A DNA stretch of 64,000 bases. It comes from Centroberyx gerrardi. Lineage: Eukaryota > Chordata > Actinopteri > Beryciformes > Berycidae. Made by a program: the position numbers and the translations under genes. Below, piece after piece: positions 1 to 10,789 of the stretch; positions within the stretch are counted from its first letter, which is position 1, and the number at the start of each line of letters is the position of its first letter. The notes beneath the pieces were generated by a model, which was not told the DNA's origin, searched no databases, and worked only from the letters and a program-made list of their open reading frames with translations. The stretch lies in the NCBI RefSeq assembly GCF_048128805.1, contig NC_136001.1:2539501-2603500 (forward strand), read 5' to 3'.

Positions 1-297
1 TGTAATAAAGTAATGCAGGCTTTATCAGTTAGGGAGACAAAGGCAATTTTATTTGATGGGAGGGGTGGAGAGGCGGGATTGTTAAAAAATCGGTGATGGC
101 TTTATTGGTTGTTTTTTTTTACGCCTCTTGGTACACAATGAAGTCACCACAAAATATTTTCTGTTTGCAGGAAGTACAAGTAATGAGATTTTGATATAAA
201 AATCCCCAAAATGCATTTTTTTTTGGTATAATTTGTCAAATAGTGGTGTATGGTATGATAATTGGAATGAGCTAAAAAGGTGAAAAAGTCATTTTTG
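1..297 (+). repeat. Dispersed repeat, copy 1 of an inverted pair
   Basis: This stretch matches the reverse complement of about 46475-46745 over most of its length, including the block ending at the GTGAAAAAGTCATTTTT motif. The match stops abruptly near 297, while the left end may run off the window. It carries no coding signal. It looks like a dispersed non-coding repeat present twice in opposite orientation, about 46 kb apart. The family is not identified. Confidence 0.7.
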
Positions 298-1740
298 TGG
301 TTTTACTTGAGTGTGGACAGCTGAGGGTCCTGGGGGGCTGGGGCAGGGTGTGTGGTGGTGCAGGGTGAGCGGCAGCTGAAAGGGGATCAGTGTTGGACTG
401 GAGATGACTGATGTTTGTCTCCCCTCTGTTTGATGTATGTGCGTGTCTGTGTTAACTTTGTCAGTGTCTGTGTGTGTGTGTGTGTGTGTGTGAAAGAGAG
501 AGAGAGATAGAGAGAGAGAGACAGACTTGGCTCTAATTGGATTTTCCACTTTGCTATCATGTTGCTCAATGCTAGTTTTCTTATGCAAATAGATCCACAC
601 ATCCAGACAGTGTTGTAGTGGTAAATGTCAAGGTAAACTCTGACTTTGAGTCAATTATAAGGCAAACCACCACCAATAGAAACAAAATTAATTCCATTTT
701 CAGACAAGCATTAATTTAGGCTTTTTTCCTTAAAAATTGTATCCTCACAACGTCCATCAGTTTGATACTGCTCATTGTGATGCATACTACAAGTTTACAT
801 CATACAGGTTAATGTCCGTCCACTATATCCCTGCATACAGATGGTCAGAGAGGCAGACAGACTAGCAGAAAGACGACTGACAGAGACCACTGTGATCACA
901 TTAAATCAAAAGTCCAAGGCCTGTCCTTGAAATCAGACAAAATTTGCTAAAAGTAATTACATTCACTTGAAAAGTAAAGGAAAGCAATTTATCGAGAGAG
1001 GTTTCTGTAAACCATGAATTGCCATCAGTCATCGATGACCACAATGCACAAATTTCATGAATCATTTTGTGCTTTTGTTCACCTGAACGGCTGGCAGCAA
1101 TGTGTATTAACTGTTCAATTCAATACAATTCCACTGCTTTGGATTATTATCTGTGATGAGACAATTTACAGAGAGAAACTCAGATTACAGGTAAAATGTA
1201 AAGACACAGTAGCTAAACAATCATAAATATGTTTAAGTGTGAAAATAGGTTGTGTGATGATAGGCTGAGAGAGGAAGGGTGTGTGTCCCTCAGAGCAGGA
1301 GACACTTTTCATCTGGAAATACGGGATTAGGAAGAGGAAACAGCAAACAGTCATTGTAAGCTGCAGCTCTTTGATGCTCAAGACCTTGCTATTAAAATGC
1401 AACTGACATCAGAAGACATGTAGACTCATTGATGATACCCTCTTTACATATAACATCAGAGTGATTTAAAAAAAAAAAAAAAAAAGTTTAAAAAATGAAC
1501 CATGTCTTATTATAACTGAATTTGTCTAATATGATATTTTCCATTTTGTTCCCATATGAGGCACTGAGAGAGAATGCAGTGTATTCATATGATGTTCTCA
1601 TGTTGCCTAAACGCTGCTGTTGACATCCCATCCATCACCTGGGGGGGGGGCGGAGCATCCACAAGTAAAAGCAGGTAAAACCTCACGTCTTCATCCTGCC
1701 TGTTTCTTCAGTATGTACACACACTATCTTACAACAACAA
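298..1740. other. Non-coding upstream region of ascl5 with microsatellites
   Basis: No gene is supported here. A (TG)n tract followed by (AG)n lies at about 466-523, and an A-run at 1469-1485. Short open frames in both strands are shadows of the simple repeats. Regulatory elements for the downstream bHLH gene could lie here but none is recognisable by eye. Confidence 0.6.
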
Positions 1741-1852
1741 CCACAGAGAGCACCTGAGAAGGATTCCTCAACCGCCAGAACCCAGGGAAAGCGCACTCAG
1801 GCTGGGTCTGGGTTTCCTGCCTGAGCCCCAGGAAGACCTTCAGGGTCTGAAG
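1741..1852 (+). other. Possible 5' UTR exon of ascl5
   Basis: A GC-richer block ends in a good donor (AAG followed by GTAAGA at 1853). Candidate acceptors lie shortly before the coding exon, after CACAG at 3195 and after CCTAG at 3257. This would give a small non-coding first exon and an intron of about 1.3 kb. The intron side contains (TTA)n and (GTA)n runs near 1891-1975. This is inference from splice motifs alone. Confidence 0.3.
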
Positions 1853-3221
1853 GTAAGACAAAGAGTGTATCTGAGTTAGCTTTCTCACACTTATTATTAT
1901 TATTATTATTGGTAGTAGTAGTAGTAGTAGTAGCAGTAGTAGAATTAGCCTAGCAGTAGTAGTAATAGTAGTAGTAGGTGGCTAGTAGAATGGGCTATTC
2001 AGGTTTCTGGTTGAATGAATGAAACGATGCATACAGGTCTTATTTCCCAAACAAAGTTTACTAGGTCATAAAATGTATTTCATTTAAACAGCAACACTGG
2101 CCTAATAAAGCCACATTTATTTTCACACATGAAATGCAAATTATACCTAACCCAAGTTGAAATCCTTTACATTCCATGATATTTTTTCATACTTTCATTT
2201 TCTGGTATTGCTTTGAGTACTGCAGTGCCCGCGCTAATAGTAAAGTAATATCACTAATATTCTACAACTGTACTGAGTCCAGAGCTACAGACAAGTTATG
2301 AAAATCATAACAGACAGTAAAATATGTCTTCAGTTCTTCTGCAGCCTGTTGGTTCTGTCTGGCATTTAGCCTACTTCATGAAACTCTACACTCGGCTTAA
2401 ATGGGGGAATTCCTCTTCTTTATGTGTGAAGGAACCAACTATCTCCTTGAAGGAGGAGAAGTGACAGATTAAAACATACTTAATGACTTTTGAGGGAAAT
2501 TACAACTCTGCCCTTTACTTTAACCCTTGTATGAGTTATTTGTCATGTTTCATTTTGACTTGCATAACAAATCTTCTCCTGGTGAAATTGTGTCAGGATT
2601 TAGTATGAGACTAAGATGTCAAGGTTCAGTACAAGATTCAAATATGCTTATAAGTCAGGCAAACAAGAGGATTGATGGAACAAATAGAGGTGATCTGAAA
2701 TTACCCAATAGTGCTGCTATGATGTGCTGTTAAGAGCACTGGGATTTCAGGTGGAAAATAATCAGACTAAACACAGTTGCTGTGTTGGATACAATACATA
2801 ATCAGCCAGGAAATCCTTACTTCTATATAAAAGCATGACTCTTCATTTCTTAACTTGTTTGTTGGGAGTTGGATTTCTGCATAGCTGTCAGAGGCAGAAC
2901 TAGGCTTTTGATGGCCCTAAACAAGATTGTGTTTGTGGCCCCAAAACACTCCAACCATAACCACCATTAATAATAATTCTATTATGTGACCCTTCCTAGC
3001 GGTTGTGGCCCTAAACGACGGCATAGAATATCTATGCCATGGGCAGGCTCTGTGACAAAGGGTTGTGTAGCTCTCTAATCCTCTTCATCTGTTGATACTG
3101 TCTCATTTCATCTTTCATTACAGATCTTCTATATGAAGTTAAGAACACTCAATTATCTAAGCTCTTACATTTTATCCTGTCTTATGCTTCCACAGATCAC
3201 CAAGAAGACACTGAGTGTTTG

Positions 3222-3257
3222 ATGATGAAACTTCACTTTGTTCTTTTGTCGTCCTAG
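3222..3257 (+). other. Possible upstream ORF in ascl5 leader
   Basis: Two adjacent ATG codons open an 11-codon frame that stops at 3255-3257, 86 bp before the main start codon. If this part of the leader is retained in the mRNA it could dampen translation of the bHLH protein. Whether it is transcribed depends on which acceptor is used. Confidence 0.3.
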
Positions 3258-3343
3258 AGGATTGTTGCTGGAGAAGTGGATTCTAAAAGGAAAAGGAAAA
3301 GAATACATCAGTAGTTAGCAAAATCTAACCCAATTCCTATACA

Positions 3344-3973
3344 ATGAGTGCAACCTTCTCCCCTTCATTTGTAGAGCAGCGTGCCACCTATTTTAGCCAT
3401 GCCAGTAGTCTGAGGTACAGCCGGTCTCCCTCTAGTGCCTCTAGTGGTCACACAGAGGATCACACCAACTCTCACCACCAGCACTTAGGATCAAACTCTC
3501 TGGCCAACAGAGTGCCCTTCATCCTCTACCCTTCCAGCATGGACCCAGCTAGCCTCAGCCTCTATGAAGGCTCCTTCAGGGGCCACAGCCCTGGCCTCCT
3601 CCCCTATCTGACCCCATTCCACCACGGACACTTTGGCGTCTATGAGTGTCCCTTTGAGCCGGCATTCATCCAGAAGCGCAACGAGCGGGAGCGTCAGAGA
3701 GTGAAGTGTGTGAACCAAGGCTATGCCAAGCTGAGGGACCACCTACCAGGACGAACTGGCGATAAGCGGCTCAGCAAGGTGGAAACGCTAAGAGCAGCCA
3801 TTCGTTACATTAAGTATTTGCAGAGTTTGGTTGAGGGGAATGGCCAGGCAAGCCACACCCTCAGAGCTGCCAACCATAGGCTGGAGGATGCAGGGCACAG
3901 TGGCGGAGAGTCACCCAACTCCTCCTCTCCAGGTCCAGACTGTGGTGGAGAGTCTGAGGGCTTTGGATGTTAG
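3344..3973 (+). CDS. ascl5: Achaete-scute-like bHLH transcription factor (ASCL5 type)
   Basis: The product is a 209-residue class II bHLH transcription factor, expected to bind E-boxes as a heterodimer with E proteins in the nucleus. The basic region lies at about residues 111-122 (RNERERQRVKCVN core) and the helix-loop-helix at about 123-163, with the KRLSKVETLRAAI second helix typical of the ASCL family. Upstream, the FEPAFIQKRNERER context and a Tyr/Pro-rich stretch fit the ASCL3/4/5 branch rather than ASCL1/2. The N-terminus is Ser/His-rich and the C-terminal tail Ser/Gly-rich, both of low complexity. The coding region is a single exon, as in other ASCL genes. The next host gene downstream is cacna1s in the same direction, the ASCL5-CACNA1S arrangement known in mammals, which favours ascl5 over ascl3 or ascl4. 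Start chosen at the first ATG of the open frame. Confidence 0.88.
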   Translation: MSATFSPSFVEQRATYFSHASSLRYSRSPSSASSGHTEDHTNSHHQHLGSNSLANRVPFILYPSSMDPASLSLYEGSFRGHSPGLLPYLTPFHHGHFGVYECPFEPAFIQKRNERERQRVKCVNQGYAKLRDHLPGRTGDKRLSKVETLRAAIRYIKYLQSLVEGNGQASHTLRAANHRLEDAGHSGGESPNSSSPGPDCGGESEGFGC

Positions 3974-4205
3974 GAGGGTTTTATGGGTAGGGTAGTTTGT
4001 TGGAACAAGGAGTTGCCAAGGAGTATATATTCATTAAGCTTAGACAACTTGAAACGTCACCTGTCTAGGTGTTAATACATGTATGCACCTCGGGAGCAGC
4101 TTTCAGTGCATGGACTCTACTTTTGTTCAATGTTTTCTGTTCTGTCCTGATTAACATTAAGATGTACTCTCCTGTGATAGTTTGCTGAGCATGTTTCTGA
4201 TGCCA

Positions 4206-4211
4206 AATAAA
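4206..4211 (+). terminator. Polyadenylation signal of ascl5
   Basis: A canonical AATAAA lies 233 bp after the ascl5 stop codon and is followed by TG/GT-rich sequence. It is the first good signal downstream of the gene. A second AATAAA-like site at about 4550 is possible. Confidence 0.55.
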
Positions 4212-4884
4212 ATGTATGAGGGAGCAAAATGTGTCCTAACATTTTCAGAAGAGTTTGTATTGTATGAAATTCAAATCTGTGTGCTTACTTCCACTGTACT
4301 GACATAGTGTAATTTCTGTGTAGGTTACTTGTTGTAAGAAAGCAGTTTGTTTAGATACAAAGCCCTTACAAAATGTAAAAGTTTTTAATCCTATATCTGT
4401 TTGGTATCATTTGGTTTTCATTCCTAAACTATTTTCATTCCTGTCTGTGTATTTGAAGAAGTGTTCATTCATCATTCAATATTCAAAAAATACAGGTGAT
4501 TTCATCTCCAAAAAAGTTGCTATTTTGCAAGCGTGTGCTATAAGAGGGCTAATAAATTAAATAATACCAGAGTTTCACCATATCAGAGGAGAAGATGTTA
4601 CATTTTTCTGATGTTGTATGGCCCATTTTAGAAACTTGATGTTTGTTTATGGAATTATTGCTGAAATTCTGGTTCCAGGAAAAAAATATAGTATTAACTT
4701 AAGTGACAATTTTTTTTGTATTGTGTTTTGTTTTTCAGAGGGGTGGTGTTGAATGACTGAAAACACAGGCAAACTAATCATTCATTAATTCATTGTATTT
4801 ATTCACTTATTGGATCACAGAGGGCTGGAGTCTATCCCAGCCTGCATTGGGTGCAAACTATATGAGGGCCATTTAGTTGTTTGT
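4212..4884. other. Non-coding spacer after ascl5
   Basis: AT-rich sequence with no coding or repeat signal that I recognise. It ends at the 8-bp target duplication TTTCCTTG (4885-4892) that borders the first nested mobile element. Confidence 0.5.
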
Positions 4885-5403
4885 TTTCCTTGCAGAGGTG
4901 TGACCAAGTCAACTTTGCTCGAGTCCCAAGTCAGTCTCAAGTCTTGTGGCACAAGTCTCAAGTCTACATGTAGAACAGCAAGTCAAGTCAGAACCAATCG
5001 AGAGTCCAGTGTTGGGCTTTGATAGGGGCAGGTTTGGTTATTAGCAATCAATAATTAATAATCGTTGAATTATTAATATTCATAAAATTATTGACGGGAG
5101 TCAATATTAATGGGGCACCACCCTGGAATCAGGGACCACAAAATGGCTGTTCAACCCCAAATGACAGTGTTTAAGTACCACTGTACATTTATGAGTGAAC
5201 AGTGAAGGGTGAATTCGTACACAGGCCCTCACAACCAGCCGTTATTACAACACATATGCACAAGAAATCACAGACAACTTCTCTTTAAAAGTATAACAGA
5301 GTTTATTTAACTTTAGCAATATCAATCAATAATCAATAACACTTCAGTTAATAAACTAGCAAGCATAAAGGCACAAACAGCATATGGCACGTATGGATGT
5401 GTG

Positions 5404-5452
5404 CGTATGTGTGTGTGTGTGTGTGTGTGTGGGTGTGTATGTGTGTGTGTGG

Positions 5453-5483
<31 letters not shown>

Positions 5484-5487
5484 GGGC
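5404..5487. repeat. Compound (GT)n/(GA)n microsatellite
   Basis: A GT-rich tract passes into GA repeats inside the left LTR part. A similar shorter pair follows at about 5655-5705. They generate spurious His/Thr/Ser-rich open frames on the minus strand. Confidence 0.8.
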
Positions 5488-5914
5488 AGGATGGTGGACG
5501 TGACCACGTGAGTGGGACGTCTCGCGAGAGTTCAAAATGGTGGCCGTGACCGCGCAGTTTGAACAAAGGGGCTTTGGAACCAAGATGGGGTTGGAGTTAG
5601 GCAGCTAAACCAACACCATCTAATTCTTAGGTAGCAATGAATGTGTAATGAGATGTGGGTGTGTGTATGTGTGTGGGTTAGTAAGAGAGAGAGAGAGAGA
5701 GGGAGAATAAGGGGGAAACACTCAGGGTAAACCTAGAGATTCTACTCGCCGTCTACACTGTAATAAGTGCTACATCCATCATGTAGGTTTAATATACTTT
5801 AAATAGTTGTGAACTAGTTTATTTTATTTGTTTTATCCTAAAAAGTATCAATATGCTTTCCCTTTACTTAAAATGTGTCAGTATATATACAACAATATAT
5901 TTTAAATAAAACTA

Positions 5915-6135
5915 TCACCATTTATTTGAGTAGTTATGTCTATGTGATTGTTGTGTACATGAAATGCTATAAAAGTGAGTTGACATACACAATTTATTAG
6001 AGTAGTTATGTATATGTAATTGTTGTGTACATGAAATGTTATAAAAGTGAGTTGACATACACAATTTATTAGAGTAGTTATGTCGATGTGGTTGCGGTGT
6101 TCATGAAATGTGATAAAAAAAAAGAGCTGACATTA
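5915..6135 (+). repeat. Subterminal 72-bp tandem repeats of the outer transposon
   Basis: Repeat starts at about 5928, 6000 and 6072 share GAGTAGTTATGT, GTGTACATGAAATG and AAAAGTGAGTTGACATACAC. The last copy is diverged and truncated. Arrays like this near the end of CACTA-type elements are usually transposase-binding sites, so that role is inferred here. Confidence 0.75.
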
Positions 6136-7979
6136 TCACTTTTCCCCTGATGCATTGTGCTGCAACGTGTCTGGTCTGGGCGGGACAGGTAACTTTACCC
6201 GGGCAGATATCAGCAGCTTGCTTGGCACTACAGCCTACTCTTTTTCGCCGCTGCAGAATTTTATGGATCCTGGATGAAGCGGTAAGTTGAGCGATTTTAG
6301 CCGAATGATTGGTGATGTAAAGTCTCGCTAAACCGATGACTTGAGAGGTCCCGTTCGGCAGCTAACGTTAGCTAAGCAAATCTGTAGCTAGCTGCCCTGC
6401 ACACATGGCAAGCTAAGTTAGCTGCCCGGTGCTAACCAACGTGGTCCTGTAAGCAACGGCCGGCTATCGACCACGGTTCTGTCACCGTGTTTAACACAAC
6501 CTAACTTTACACTGAAAACAGAAACCCGAAGCGAAGCCCGTAAAATTTAATGTAGGCTAAGCCAAGCCGATTTAAGTGAGATTCAATACAGACAGGCTAC
6601 AGACGTGCTAGCTAAAGTATGCCTTATTAGCTAAGTTAGCTATCACGTTTCAGTCAGAGTGGATTTTATGCACGTGTGCTCTTCATTATGTCTGCCATCT
6701 CGCTTCCCTTGTTTTGCCTCCAAGCAGGAAACTTGGTGTGTGGCTGTACACGAAATTAGAACCATAAACGGTTAAGATAAAACTCCTAGACAAAAGACGC
6801 TAACGCTAGTTAATGCTAACGCTAGCTAATGTCAACTTACTGTAAGTTAGCTGTAGCTGACTGTCTGATGTCGAGTGTTGTGGGTTTGAAACTATTAAAG
6901 TTATTACTTAAGTAAGTCATTACATTTACCACTGATGCCTGCAGAAATTCTTTAACCATATTCTAACATGCTTTTTCCTTGTATTTAGATACCCAAGCAC
7001 TTTTGTTCCCTTCAGTCTGGATTCGTCAAACTACAGATACAGGTAAGAGGAACTTGAGATTGATTAAGCTCTTGGTATCCAAGTGGGCACTGGTACCTAA
7101 TTTGCCAATAGAGCAATTACAGCTATATCTATTCCCAAATAAGTAAAACATGCGTAAAATTGCAAAAAATAGGCTGTGCTCCATAAGGTTACATTTTAAT
7201 TCTAAAGACTAATAGTTTTTATGTGTACAAACCACCACTAGAAGGCAGATGTGATCATTACAGTAGATTTATTGCTACCTAACCTAAAGCAAACTGTTAA
7301 TAAAATCATGTAGTTAATGATTTACCATTCCTACCTAAAACTTACCTCTGCATTGGACCAAATATATAGTACTTACTGTAATGCTTAACCTACAATGCTT
7401 ATTTGAATAAGAAAAAAATTGCTTAGTGAAAAAATACGTTTTAAACGTTGTTAAAGGCAGACTATGCAGTTTCAAAGGGGAGGGCCCCCACCTTGTTATG
7501 ATCTGGTAAAGAATGATGAATGCCACTCAATTCTCAAAAGAATAGAACTTAGAAATGCCTCAGGAGTTCAGGACAACTCTTTTACCCCATCATAACCCAA
7601 ATTATAAGAGCTTATCGCTCCATTGTTTTAATTTTTTGTGAACATTTGACATCAAAACATTAGATTCAAGACAGGCATTTAAAAGTGTTAAATTAATTCT
7701 ATGGGTTATTAGTCTTGGCATGAACCTGAGGGGTTTTATCCTTTTATCAGTCTCATCCTTAACATTAGTAAACAAAGTGGTGTGCCTTCCCATTTAAAAC
7801 TGCAAAGTCTGCCTTTAAAACGCATTAAATACAACTTTCATACCTGTGGGCAGACTGATAAGCAACTGATAGAGTAGGATTATTATATTTGTTGAACGGG
7901 TAGTGTGTTTGATGGAGATTGGCTTAAGATGTAATCAATATGAAATGTCTTCCATTTTCTCTCATTTATTTTGGTATAG
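6136..7979 (+). promoter_or_regulatory. Promoter and 5' exons of outer gene A
   Basis: CpG-containing sequence at 6170-6700 carries several GCTAACGTTAGC-like palindromes and probably includes the promoter. A donor GTAAGT follows 6281. A small exon at 6989-7042 is bounded by TTTAG and GTAAGA. A third acceptor (GGTATAG) ends at 7979, six bases before the gene A start. A similar arrangement of short leader exons is seen in the inner copy. The region around 7450-7830 is AT-rich and holds nothing recognisable. Confidence 0.5.
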
Positions 7980-7985
7980 GTAAAA

Positions 7986-8722
7986 ATGAGTTGGCCATGC
8001 AAAAGATGCAGTGAGGTTTTACCTACCAGAAGTGACATTTTGAAACATTATAGACTACATCATGGAACCTTCGGCCATAGTCATTCATTACCCTGTATAT
8101 ACTTGGAATGTCCATGCTCTTTCAAAACTTGGAGTAGTCTGCACACGCATTTATCTCGATGCCATGTGGAAAGTCAGACACGAAGACCTGAGGCTATCCT
8201 GTCTTTTATATGCCTGGTGTGTAGGAAACAAGGGTTTCCAACAGAGAGAGAATATTTTGAACATGTTGGCCATCACCTTAAAAGTAATGAGACTGTTGAC
8301 TGTGTGTTTGAAGGATGCAATTTTCAAACCAATATTTATGGAACATTTAAAGCGCACAAAAACAGAAAGCACACACCTCATACTGTAAGTGATTTTAAAG
8401 GAACTGTTCTTCTATAAGCACGGCTTTTGATAAGGCTGGTCCTCTGTCATCAGCTTTCAAGAGGAGACAGTATTTCATACAAAGGTTTAACGTTGTGGAG
8501 CCAGTTGAATATATTCTCGATCCAAATGAAAAGAAGAGTTTTCAATATGTTCCGATTCTTGAATCCTTGAAACAAATTTTGAGCAACGATGATATCAGGG
8601 AAAAGTTCCTCACAGATGATGGATGCACAAGTATTCCTACACAGTACAGATCATTCCATGATGGTGCCATTTATAGAGAGAGTGATTTTTATTCTGAAGA
8701 GAGTAGAATCTCTATATTCCTA
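7986..8722 (+). pseudogene. Outer gene A, N-terminal part (C2H2 transposase-like, broken)
   Basis: The first frame (7986-8417) encodes four C2H2 finger-like modules closely matching residues 1-138 of the intact inner protein. It then hits a stop. Compared with the inner copy about 390 nt are missing around 8415-8435, after which homology resumes (PLSSAFKRRQYF, VVEPVEY) in another frame up to 8722. There the inner element interrupts the gene between a leucine and a tyrosine codon. The gene resumes at 21549. The product cannot be made as it stands. Confidence 0.85.
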
Positions 8723-8855
8723 CACTCAAAAAAATAATTCATTGGACTAACGTAATTTATTCATGCCACCTATATTCCATCTAAACCAATCAAGTAAAAT
8801 CAGTCTATCTTGATTGTGTTATTTGAACACCACATATATTTGTGGGTGAAACAAA

Positions 8856-9128
8856 ATTCAGCCTTGTTGAATGAACTAATATAGGTTTTGTCTGTTATAC
8901 TAATGTCAGCCTTGTTGAATGAACTAATATAGGTTTTGTCTGTTATACTAATGTCAGCCTTGTTGAATGAACTAATATAGGTTTTGTCTGTTATACTAAT
9001 GTCAGCCTTGTTGAATGAACTAATATAGGTTTTGTCTGTTATACTAATGTCAGCCTTGTTGAATGAACTAATATAGGTTTTGTCTGTTATACTAATGTCA
9101 GCCTTGTTGAATGAACCAATATAGTTTT
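8856..9128 (+). repeat. Subterminal 48-bp tandem array of the inner transposon
   Basis: About 5.7 copies of a 48-bp unit starting GTCAGCCTTGTTGAATGAAC and ending TTATACTAAT. The central copies are identical, and the last copy (from 9096) diverges after ATGAACCAATATAG. The array begins about 130 bp from the element end. No spacers separate the copies, so it is not a CRISPR array. It probably binds the transposase, by analogy with CACTA subterminal repeats. Confidence 0.85.
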
Positions 9129-10789
9129 TGATAGTTTAATGTCAATCTTGTTGCTTCAATTAGTGTTGTTTTATTTGCTAGTACTAGTAAGCATTCATTT
9201 TAATTAAATTACCAAAGATCCACAACATACATAAAAAAGGACAACAACATGCAAAACCATTTTATATTTTATTTAATATTTGGCTTTAACATACAGCTGC
9301 CAAGATCCCTGTTCTTCTCAGCTTCCTCCCCTTTAACCATCTCATGCTATACTTCCCTTTAGTTATATTAGCAACGACCCACAGGTCTCAATTTACCTTC
9401 ATGCCACCTGAGAATGCAAACCAACAGTCCTAATTGCAACCACACTGTTCTGAAGGATGGTTGACCCAACTTCAAAGCTAAGAGACCAAGAGGATTAACA
9501 GAGTTGAGTAAATAACAGGTACATTTAGAACCGTTCCACCCACAGGAACGCATGCAGAAGAACTTTTGGAAGAACTTCCAAAACAATGTTCACTCAGTCG
9601 AGAAGTATTACGCAAATGGAGACACTATTTGACCTCCCGTGGACCTAACATTACACCAGATCTTTACCATCATTATCTCTACATTGTCTCCACAATGTCA
9701 GTAACTTAATTACTGACTAAAACAGCAAGTGACTTAATCCCTTCCAGCACTCAATGAAAAGCACCAATTAAACCAATTTTCACCAAGACTCTCATTTTGT
9801 TTGTGTCAAATATTAACCATAACATTATGAATTTGGGAATGCTGTATTCACTTCCAAATCGTAAGCGTAGTGGCTTCAAGAAAACTGAGTTTACAAATAG
9901 TCCTGCAAAATGTGTGCACTTCTGTCATTTAAGGCTTTTAACATTCAACATCCAACAATTTTTTCAACTTTTGTAACAAATGCATGTAGAATATTTTGCC
10001 ACCAAAATAATCGAGGCTCATTAAGAAAACAGCCTTAAAACAATCTTTCAGAATTTGTGCATGACTTCTGTCATTTCAAGTTTTAAAATTCGTAGTGCAA
10101 CACATTTATAAAAATGCAATAAAATAGACATTGGAACCTACAAAATATTCTTGTCCCATAATAAAAACAAAGTTTACAAATAATCCAGCAAGATGTGTGC
10201 ATGACTGCAACAATATGCATTTTAACACTGTTTTAAACACTGAATTATTACAATCTACACATGTGCATTGCAATAAATAAAAAAATAAATCAGTAGTGAA
10301 CAATTACTGTAATACTGCTTGCACAATCTTTTTGCTATGTTGATAAAGTGTCAAAAAATCTTTGTAAATACAATTACTCAATTTTAAGGAGGCTATAACC
10401 AAACCATTAATAGTGTATTTATTCTATTTAACATTTGAAGAGACAGCATTAATTGTGTTCGTGTGCGAGTATGACTGCTCCACTCACAGAAACGATTTTT
10501 GAAAACAAGCGTGTGTACAACTGCTCCAGCCACAATTGTCCATGTAGTAAAATCAGTGTGGATGTGTGTTCAAAAACACTGCTGTGTGTCCACCCACACA
10601 CAAACTTTGGAGACTTTTCAACCTATGAGACAACAATCTTAGTCTCAGTCCATTGAGCAAACTAAATTAAATAGTCCTTTTGAACATTTTTATGACTTCT
10701 AATTTTGAACTTTCAAAGTTAAACAAAAAAATCTGCATTGCAGGGTTATGGACAAATACCAGGCTTCTATCAGTCTTCTTCAAGCTTAT
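9129..10789 (-). other. 3' flank of inner gene B within the transposon
   Basis: Non-coding. Degenerate repeats of about 130-140 bp share GTTTACAAATA, GTGTGCA and CTTCTGTCATTT motifs at about 9890, 10040 and 10170. A minus-strand AATAAA (TTTATT at about 10418-10423) about 370 bp after the stop may be the gene B polyadenylation signal. Otherwise I see nothing. Confidence 0.5.

Noticed and set aside
289..602. Minus-strand open frames with His/Thr and Ser/Leu runs
   Set aside because: They are translations of the (TG)n/(AG)n microsatellite. The same holds for frames at 5322-5583, 55782-55964, 56944-57186, 59733-60082 and 60634-60946.
3491..3742. Minus-strand frame overlapping ascl5
   Set aside because: It is antisense to the conserved bHLH coding sequence and has no recognisable features.
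8856..9128. Regular 48-bp repeats considered as a CRISPR array
   Set aside because: Units are directly adjacent without spacers and the genome is eukaryotic; this is a transposon subterminal array.
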